From assembly GCF_000718775.1 (NCBI RefSeq), contig NZ_JOCB01000158.1:1-9848 (forward strand): 9,848 nucleotides of DNA, read 5' to 3'. A program made the position numbers and the translations under genes. Under the pieces are notes generated by a model. That model was not told the DNA's origin, did no database searches, and was given only the letters and a program-made list of their open reading frames with translations. Source of the DNA: Streptomyces sp. NRRL S-31 (GTDB taxonomy: Bacteria; Actinomycetota; Actinomycetes; Streptomycetales; Streptomycetaceae). Shown here in pieces: positions 5,615 to 9,848 of this stretch (positions within the stretch are counted from its first letter, which is position 1; each line of letters begins with the position of its first letter).

Positions 5615-6499
5615 TCAGGCGAACACCACCGTCCGGCGGCCGTTGAGCAGGATCCTGCGCTCGGCGTGCCACTTCACCGCGCGGGCCAGCGCCTGGCACT
5701 CCACGTCGCGGCCGAGGGCGACCAGCTGGTCCGGGGTCACGTCGTGACCGACCCGCTCGACCTCCTGCTCGATGATCGGCCCCTCGTCCAGGTCCGCGGT
5801 GACGTAGTGCGCCGTCGCCCCGATCAGCTTCACACCGCGCGCGTGCGCCTGGTGGTACGGCTTCGCGCCCTTGAAGCTCGGCAGGAACGAGTGGTGGATG
5901 TTGATCACCCGGCCGCTGAGCCGCTTGCACAGGTCGTCGGAGAGGACCTGCATGTAGCGGGCGAGGACGACCAGTTCGACCTGCTCCTCGCGGACGAGCT
6001 CCAGCAGCCTCGCCTCGGCCTCCGGCTTGTTGTCCTTGGTGACCGGGATGTGGTGGAAGGGAATGTTGTAGGAGCCCACCAGCTCCTCGAAGTCGGTGTG
6101 GTTCGAGACCACGCCCACGATGTCCACCGGCAGCGCGCCGATCCGCGCGCGGAACAGCAGGTCGTTCAGGCAGTGCCCGAACTTGCTGACCATGAGCACG
6201 ATGCGCATCCGCTGGTCGGCCTCGTGGATCTGCCAGTCCATGTGGAACGAGTCACCGATCGCGGCGAAGCTCGCCCGCAGCTTGTCCACCGTCACCGGCG
6301 CCTCGGCCGAGAAGTGGACACGCATGAAGAACAGTCCCGTGTCGTGGTCGCCGAACTGCTGGCTGTCCTCGATGTTGCAGCCGGTCATGAACAGATAGCT
6401 GGACACGGCGTGCACGATGCCCTTTTTGTCCGGACAGGAGAGCGTCAGGACGTACTGGTCGGCCGGTGCGGCGGCGGAAGGGACGGACTGGTCGGTCAT
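5615..6499 (-). CDS. purU: Formyltetrahydrofolate deformylase PurU
   Basis: PurU hydrolyses 10-formyltetrahydrofolate to formate and tetrahydrofolate. In E. coli it balances the one-carbon pools and supplies formate to PurT. The 294 residues are close to the 280 of the E. coli enzyme. Residues 14-95 form the regulatory ACT domain (YVLTLSCPDKKGIVHAVSSY). Residues 97-290 form the formyltransferase-like catalytic domain (MRIVLMVSKFGHCLNDLL). The N-H-D catalytic set of the fold is present: N200 and H202 in INIHHSFLPSFKGAKPYHQA, and D238 in TADLDEGPIIEQEVERVGH. The ATG at 6497-6499 lies 46 nt downstream of the SCO4402-like gene on the same strand, so cotranscription is likely. Its own ribosome-binding site is poor (AGGG very near the ATG). 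The 3' end converges on the EF-hand gene. The identification is secure. Confidence 0.97.
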   Translation of the reverse strand: MTDQSVPSAAAPADQYVLTLSCPDKKGIVHAVSSYLFMTGCNIEDSQQFGDHDTGLFFMRVHFSAEAPVTVDKLRASFAAIGDSFHMDWQIHEADQRMRIVLMVSKFGHCLNDLLFRARIGALPVDIVGVVSNHTDFEELVGSYNIPFHHIPVTKDNKPEAEARLLELVREEQVELVVLARYMQVLSDDLCKRLSGRVINIHHSFLPSFKGAKPYHQAHARGVKLIGATAHYVTADLDEGPIIEQEVERVGHDVTPDQLVALGRDVECQALARAVKWHAERRILLNGRRTVVFA

Positions 6500-6545
6500 G
6501 CCCTACAGGGTCCCATACCGGTCCGCCGGCCCGGGCGGCCGTCCG

Positions 6546-7046
6546 CTACGCGGACCGGGTCAGGATGCGCAGCACTTCCAGGCTCTTCGGCTGCTCGTCC
6601 GGGTCGTCGCCGTCGCTCGCCGCGAGGCGCAGGTGCGCGTCCCGCGCCGCCCGCACCGCCTCCGGCCAGGCGGGGTGGTCCAGGTACGCGGCGACCGGGG
6701 CGTCCGGTCCGACCTGGTGCATGATGCGCAGCAGCCGCAGCACGGCGGTGTCGACGAGCGCCGCCTCCTGCGAGTCCCGGAATATGGTGCCGACGTACTT
6801 CTCGGCCGACCAGTTGTCCAGCCAGGTGTCCTCCACCAGCCGGTACACGGCGTCCGTGACGTCGCCGTACCCGTCGGCGCCGGCCAGCCAGACGTCCCGC
6901 TGGAACACCGGGTCGGAGAGCATGTGCAGCGCCGAGCGCACATTGCTGCGCCACCGCCACCACGGCATGTCGTTCAGGGGCATGCCGCCCATGGTGGAGG
7001 AGCGGCGGCCGCGACGGGAAGAGTTCTCCGAACCTTGCACGGTCAC
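6546..7046 (-). CDS. SCO4402-like conserved actinobacterial protein of unknown function
   Basis: A 166-residue soluble, mainly helical protein. The core begins at MPLNDMPWWRWRSNVRSALH and includes the acidic, aromatic stretch LVEDTWLDNWSAEKYVGTIF, then LVDTAVLRLLRIMHQVGPDA, and ends in LEVLRILTRSA. I recognise it from memory as the Streptomyces family next to purU (called SCO4402 in S. coelicolor), for which no biochemical role is known to me. There is no signal peptide, membrane helix or obvious catalytic motif. The GTG at 7044-7046 is the first start after an in-frame stop. The GTG at 7040 or the ATGs at about 6989 and 6980 are alternatives, but none has a good ribosome-binding site. The GTG overlaps the stop of a possible 15-codon leader. 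It probably forms an operon with purU, which hints at a role near one-carbon metabolism, though this is only a guess by context. Confidence 0.85.
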   Translation of the reverse strand: MTVQGSENSSRRGRRSSTMGGMPLNDMPWWRWRSNVRSALHMLSDPVFQRDVWLAGADGYGDVTDAVYRLVEDTWLDNWSAEKYVGTIFRDSQEAALVDTAVLRLLRIMHQVGPDAPVAAYLDHPAWPEAVRAARDAHLRLAASDGDDPDEQPKSLEVLRILTRSA

Positions 7047-7090
7047 CGATCGTACGTTCTTCGCCGCACCTCCCCCACCTGCCCCCGCAA
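7043..7090 (-). CDS. Possible 15-codon leader peptide upstream of the SCO4402-like gene
   Basis: A perfect AGGAGG (7095-7100) lies 4 nt before a TTG at 7088-7090. That frame runs 15 codons (Leu/Met-RGQVGEVRRRTYDR) to a TGA at 7043-7045, which overlaps the next gene's GTG as GTGA. The strong Shine-Dalgarno otherwise has no gene to serve, while the main gene lacks one. The TTG start and slightly short spacing keep this tentative. Confidence 0.3.
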   Translation of the reverse strand: MRGQVGEVRRRTYDR

Positions 7091-7163
7091 TTCACCTCCT
7101 CGTCACCGTACGTCGACCCCCGGTCACTCCCGGGTTGGCGGTGTGAGGGAATCGTGCGGGTGC

Positions 7164-8489
7164 ATGACCGGCAGGCGACGCACGCGCACGAGCCCCCTTC
7201 CCGCACTCCCCCGCCCCGTCAGAGCCACCGCCCTCGCCGCGGGCGCCGTGGCCCTCTGTGCGTCCCTCACCGCCGCGTGCGGGGTCGTCCCCGGTGTCAC
7301 GGGGGGCTCCGGGGACGACCCGGTCAAGGTGATGACCTGGGCCCCTCAGGGCACGGAGGCGACCAACAAGCCCGGCATGCCCGCGATGGCCCTCGCCTAC
7401 GCGAAGTGGATCAACGACAACGGCGGCCTCGGCGGCCGCCGTCTCAAGGTCCTGACCTGCAACGACCACAACGACAGCGTGGGTGCGGCGAAGTGCGCCA
7501 AGCGCGCGGCGGCCGAGGGCGTGGTCGCGGTCGTCGGCTCCTACAGCCAGTTCGCCGACTCCTACCTCGCCCCGCTGGAGGGCGCCGGCATCCCCTACAT
7601 CGGCGGCTACGGCGTCACCAACGACGAGTTCACCGGCTCCATGTCCTACCCGGTCAACGGCGGCCAGCCCGCCCTCCTGGCCGGCCTCGGCAAGGCCCTC
7701 GCCGCGAGCTGCGGCCGCGTCACCCTGGTCCGCCCCGACAGCATCGCCGGGGACCAGCTGCCCGTGGTGCTCGACTCGGGCCTGAAGGCCGGCGGCCACG
7801 CGGACGCCGGCGACCAGCTCGCCGCCGAGGACGCCACCGAGTACGGCGACCAGGCGGCACGGGCGCTGCGCCACGCGACCGGGGACCCGGCCGGGAAGGG
7901 CTGCGTGGTGCCCGCGCTCGGCGACCGCACCGACACCTTCATGGACTCCTTCCGGCGCGAGCGCGTGAACTACCCGGACGTGCGCACGGCGACCGTGCTC
8001 GGCAGCGTCGACCAGACGGTGATCGACGCGACGGGCGGCGCGTCGGGCCCGTACGAGGGGGCGTACATCACCGGCTGGTACCCGGTCGCCTCCGATCCCC
8101 GCTGGGACCTGATGAAGAAGGTCGTCAACCAGAAGGCGTTCGGCGACAACCGCATCGATCCCGCGGACGCCGGGGTGCAGACCACGTGGATCGCCTACAC
8201 CGTGCTCAAGGCCGCCCTGGACGAGATCGGGGACGGCGAGGTGAGCGCCGACACCGTGCGGCACACCCTCGACGACGGCCTGCGGGTCTCCACCGGCGGC
8301 CTCACCCCGACCCTGCACTGGCCCTACGCGGGCAGGCTCGCCGGGGTCGGCCTCCCGCGGCTGGTCAACGCCGACGTCACCCTCCAGGTGGTGCGGGACG
8401 GCAAGCTGGTCGCGGCCGGCCGGGACATCGGCGGCCGGAACGGCGTCGCCGACATGACCGCGGTCCTGGAACACGCCGACGTGCCGTGA
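7164..8489 (+). CDS. ABC-transporter substrate-binding lipoprotein, branched-chain amino acid (LivK) type
   Basis: A 441-residue lipoprotein of the type I periplasmic-binding fold (Peripla_BP_6 family), which usually captures branched-chain amino acids, amides or urea outside the membrane. The N-terminus is a lipoprotein signal: a basic start with many Arg, a hydrophobic stretch ATALAAGAVALCASL, and a lipobox-like LTAAC giving lipidated C39. The mature part starts with DDPVKVMTWAPQGTE, continues with AYAKWINDNGGLGGRRLKVL, and has the cysteine pair CNDHNDSVGAAKC typical of the group. GVVAVVGSYSQFADSYLAPL and GIPYIGG complete the ligand lobe. ATG 7164 gives the best signal peptide; an in-frame GTG at 7143 is possible, and the nearest purine-rich stretch (GAGGGA, 7145-7150) is 13 nt away. 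No permease or ATPase gene lies in the window, so it is an orphan or works with a distant transporter. The ligand cannot be predicted. Confidence 0.93.
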   Translation: MTGRRRTRTSPLPALPRPVRATALAAGAVALCASLTAACGVVPGVTGGSGDDPVKVMTWAPQGTEATNKPGMPAMALAYAKWINDNGGLGGRRLKVLTCNDHNDSVGAAKCAKRAAAEGVVAVVGSYSQFADSYLAPLEGAGIPYIGGYGVTNDEFTGSMSYPVNGGQPALLAGLGKALAASCGRVTLVRPDSIAGDQLPVVLDSGLKAGGHADAGDQLAAEDATEYGDQAARALRHATGDPAGKGCVVPALGDRTDTFMDSFRRERVNYPDVRTATVLGSVDQTVIDATGGASGPYEGAYITGWYPVASDPRWDLMKKVVNQKAFGDNRIDPADAGVQTTWIAYTVLKAALDEIGDGEVSADTVRHTLDDGLRVSTGGLTPTLHWPYAGRLAGVGLPRLVNADVTLQVVRDGKLVAAGRDIGGRNGVADMTAVLEHADVP

Positions 8490-8513
8490 CGGGCCCCGGC
8501 GCCGGGGCCCGTC
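8488..8513. terminator. Perfect 26-bp palindrome between convergent genes
   Basis: GACGGGCCCCGGC (8488-8500) is followed directly by its exact reverse complement (8501-8513). The palindrome begins inside the TGA stop of the substrate-binding protein gene and ends 8 nt before the stop of the convergent membrane-protein gene. As RNA it would form a long GC stem with only the few central bases unpaired. This fits a bidirectional terminator. Confidence 0.8.
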
Positions 8514-8520
8514 CGGGGCG

Positions 8521-9848
8521 TCACAGCTGGGTGGGCTGGCGCTGGGTCAGGCCGTACTTCTTCGCGATCGAGTTCCACAGCGCCGCCGCCTTCGTCTTCT
8601 GCGTGCTGGCGGTGCCGCTCTCCCGGTTGCCTGCCTGGGTCTCGTCGGTGGTGCGGGCGTGGCCCTTGCGGCAGACCTTGTGGCTCTTGGCCTGGCCGGC
8701 CCAGGCCGCGTAATGGTTGTCCGCCGCGGCGGACGCCTGCCAGGCCTTGGTCAGCGCGGCCGTCAGGTCGGCGTTGCCCGGCAGCTTGTCCACGGACAGC
8801 TTGCCGAGCCGGGTGACCAGCTCGCCGCGCTGCCTGCCCGCGTCCCGCAGATCGGCGGCGGCCTGGTCGAGGTTGTCGCAGCCGCGCACGTCGGACACCG
8901 CCCGGATCACCGAGGCCCGGCTGCTGCCGCTGTCCGCGAGCAGCTTGTCCAGCTCGACCGCCTGCTCCCGGGCGGGGTCGGCGGCGGGCGAGGCGGAGCC
9001 CTCGGTGGTCGCCGGGGACGCGGCGGCGACCGTCTTGTCGTCGCTGCCGTCCTTGCCGCCGCCACCCGTGCTGAGCAACGCGCCGGCCCCCACCCCGAGC
9101 ACGACCAGCCCCACGCCGACGGCTGCGATCACCGGCACCCGCGACCGGCCGCCGCGCCGCCCGCCGCCGTCCGGCTCCGCGTCGTACGACGGCTGCGCCG
9201 GGCGGTACGAGGACTGCGCCGGGCCGGGGTAGGCGTCCGGCTGCTGGACCACCGGGAGCTGCTGGGTGGAGCCGGCCGGGCCGTCGTCGCCCGTCGGGCC
9301 GCCGCGGAAGAGGTTGTCGAACTCGGCGGGCGGCTGCCGGTCCCCGCCCTGTGCCTGGGCGGCGTAGGGCGGGATGTACTGCGTGGCCTCCGCGTCGGAG
9401 TGCGCGGGCGCCTCCTGCCCCGGCGCCCGGCCGGGGTACCCCTCGCCCCCCGGCACCGGCGGTATGTACTGGGTGGCCGCGTCGGCACCGGGAGCCGCGG
9501 GGCCGCCGGTGACCGGCGGGATGTACTGGGTGGCACCGTCGTCCGGCCCGGCCTGCGCGGCCGGCATGTACTGGGTGGCGGCCTCGTGCACGGAGACACC
9601 GGCACCGGGCCCCGGGGGCACCGGCGGGATGTACTGGGTCGCGCCGTCGGCCATCGGGGGCAGCGGGGCGCCCGCTGCCGGGTACGCGTCCGGCACGGCG
9701 GGCGGCAGCGGCGCGGGGCCGCCGGGCTGCGCCGGGTACGGCTGCGGGGCGTGACCCTGCTGATACGCGCCGGGCGTGCCGTACCCGGGCTGCGGGGCCG
9801 CGCCGTAGGCACCGGGACCGGGCTGGCCGCCGTAGCCGGGCGCCTGGC
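8521..9848 (-). CDS. Pro-rich single-pass membrane protein with ATQYIPP repeats (5' end beyond the window)
   Basis: The frame is open to the right edge with no credible start, so the gene is 5'-partial; 441 codons are visible. Residues are counted from the first full visible codon. Residues 1-225 are low-complexity (Gly, Pro, Gln, Tyr, Ala) and carry five ATQY(I/M)P repeats, a related STQQLP and the short motif EFDNLFR. A membrane helix follows at about 237-259 (VPVIAAVGVGLVVLGVGAGA) after an Arg-rich stop-transfer stretch, RRGGRSR. The Pro-rich part should therefore be cytoplasmic. The extracellular part has a Ser/Thr/Ala linker and a helical domain at about 290-441 with two cysteines (C323 in VRGCDNL, C392 in SHKVCRKG) that could form a disulfide. 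I do not know its function. Similar ATQYIPP-rich N-terminal regions occur in other Streptomyces membrane proteins. It converges on the substrate-binding protein gene. Confidence 0.85.
   Translation of the reverse strand, partial: QAPGYGGQPGPGAYGAAPQPGYGTPGAYQQGHAPQPYPAQPGGPAPLPPAVPDAYPAAGAPLPPMADGATQYIPPVPPGPGAGVSVHEAATQYMPAAQAGPDDGATQYIPPVTGGPAAPGADAATQYIPPVPGGEGYPGRAPGQEAPAHSDAEATQYIPPYAAQAQGGDRQPPAEFDNLFRGGPTGDDGPAGSTQQLPVVQQPDAYPGPAQSSYRPAQPSYDAEPDGGGRRGGRSRVPVIAAVGVGLVVLGVGAGALLSTGGGGKDGSDDKTVAAASPATTEGSASPAADPAREQAVELDKLLADSGSSRASVIRAVSDVRGCDNLDQAAADLRDAGRQRGELVTRLGKLSVDKLPGNADLTAALTKAWQASAAADNHYAAWAGQAKSHKVCRKGHARTTDETQAGNRESGTASTQKTKAAALWNSIAKKYGLTQRQPTQL
9374..9642 (-). repeat. Five dispersed copies of the ATQYIPP-coding motif
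   Basis: The plus-strand core ATGTACTGGGTGGC (one or no mismatch) occurs at 9374, 9464, 9521, 9566 and 9629. Spacings are 90, 57, 45 and 63 bases, all multiples of 3. On the coding strand each copy gives ATQYIPP, with one copy ATQYMPA. The spacers differ in sequence, so this is a repeated peptide motif kept by selection or by duplication rather than a simple tandem repeat. Confidence 0.9.

Noticed and set aside
7044..7056. TACGAT near the SCO4402-like start as the -10 of a leaderless promoter.
   Set aside because: No -35 match lies 16-19 nt upstream, and transcription would begin inside the first codons.
9374..9642. CRISPR-like array suggested by regularly recurring 14-bp units.
   Set aside because: Units are short, spacings vary from 45 to 90 bases, all keep the reading frame and encode a peptide motif.

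Overview
The window is high-GC actinobacterial chromosome, almost certainly Streptomyces. Third codon positions are strongly GC-biased, GTG starts are common, terminators are GC hairpins without T-tracts, and the gene families are typical: an RsbW-like ATPase, a STAS antagonist, an ECF sigma factor with a mycothiol-linked anti-sigma, an EF-hand protein, PurU next to an 'SCO4402-type' protein, and a Pro-rich membrane protein with ATQYIPP repeats. No mobile element, CRISPR array or RNA gene was found.

Layout. (1) 144-812, minus strand: an RsbW-like anti-sigma kinase preceded by a likely 45-residue membrane micropeptide. Its stop lies 3 nt before the kinase start, and a hairpin follows the kinase. 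(2) 813-1196: no convincing gene; two hairpins lie at its right end. (3) 1197-2183: a scar made of two truncated fatty-acid genes placed head to head. One is an acyl-CoA dehydrogenase on the minus strand lacking its N-terminus. The other is a frameshifted acyl-CoA synthetase fragment on the plus strand. (4) 2207-4197, minus strand: an ECF sigma factor and, overlapping its stop by 4 nt, a zinc-finger anti-sigma fused to a mycothiol-dependent (MDMPI/DinB-type) domain. (5) 4198-4531: a 334-base divergent regulatory region with a PHO-box-like direct repeat. (6) 4538-5590, plus strand: a STAS anti-anti-sigma factor, then a four-EF-hand calcium-binding protein. (7) 5591-5609: a hairpin shared by convergent genes. 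(8) 5615-7046, minus strand: purU and its likely operon partner, an SCO4402-like protein. (9) 7164-8489, plus strand: a lipoprotein substrate-binding protein of the LivK type, ending in a perfect 26-bp palindrome. (10) 8521 to beyond the right edge, minus strand: a single-pass membrane protein with five ATQYIPP-type repeats in a long Pro/Gly/Gln-rich cytoplasmic region.

How the parts fit. Much of the window is regulatory. It holds two partner-switching components (RsbW-like kinase and STAS protein), an ECF sigma/anti-sigma pair and a Ca2+ sensor-like protein. The sigma operon and the STAS/EF-hand pair diverge from one control region, so they may share regulation, but nothing here shows that the STAS protein acts on either the kinase or the zinc-finger anti-sigma. 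purU supplies formate and free tetrahydrofolate and is unrelated to its regulatory neighbours. No whole system here is clearly new. The most unusual points are the anti-sigma/MDMPI fusion with an apparently intact metal triad, the kinase-coupled micropeptide, the head-to-head gene scar and the TQ-repeat membrane protein.
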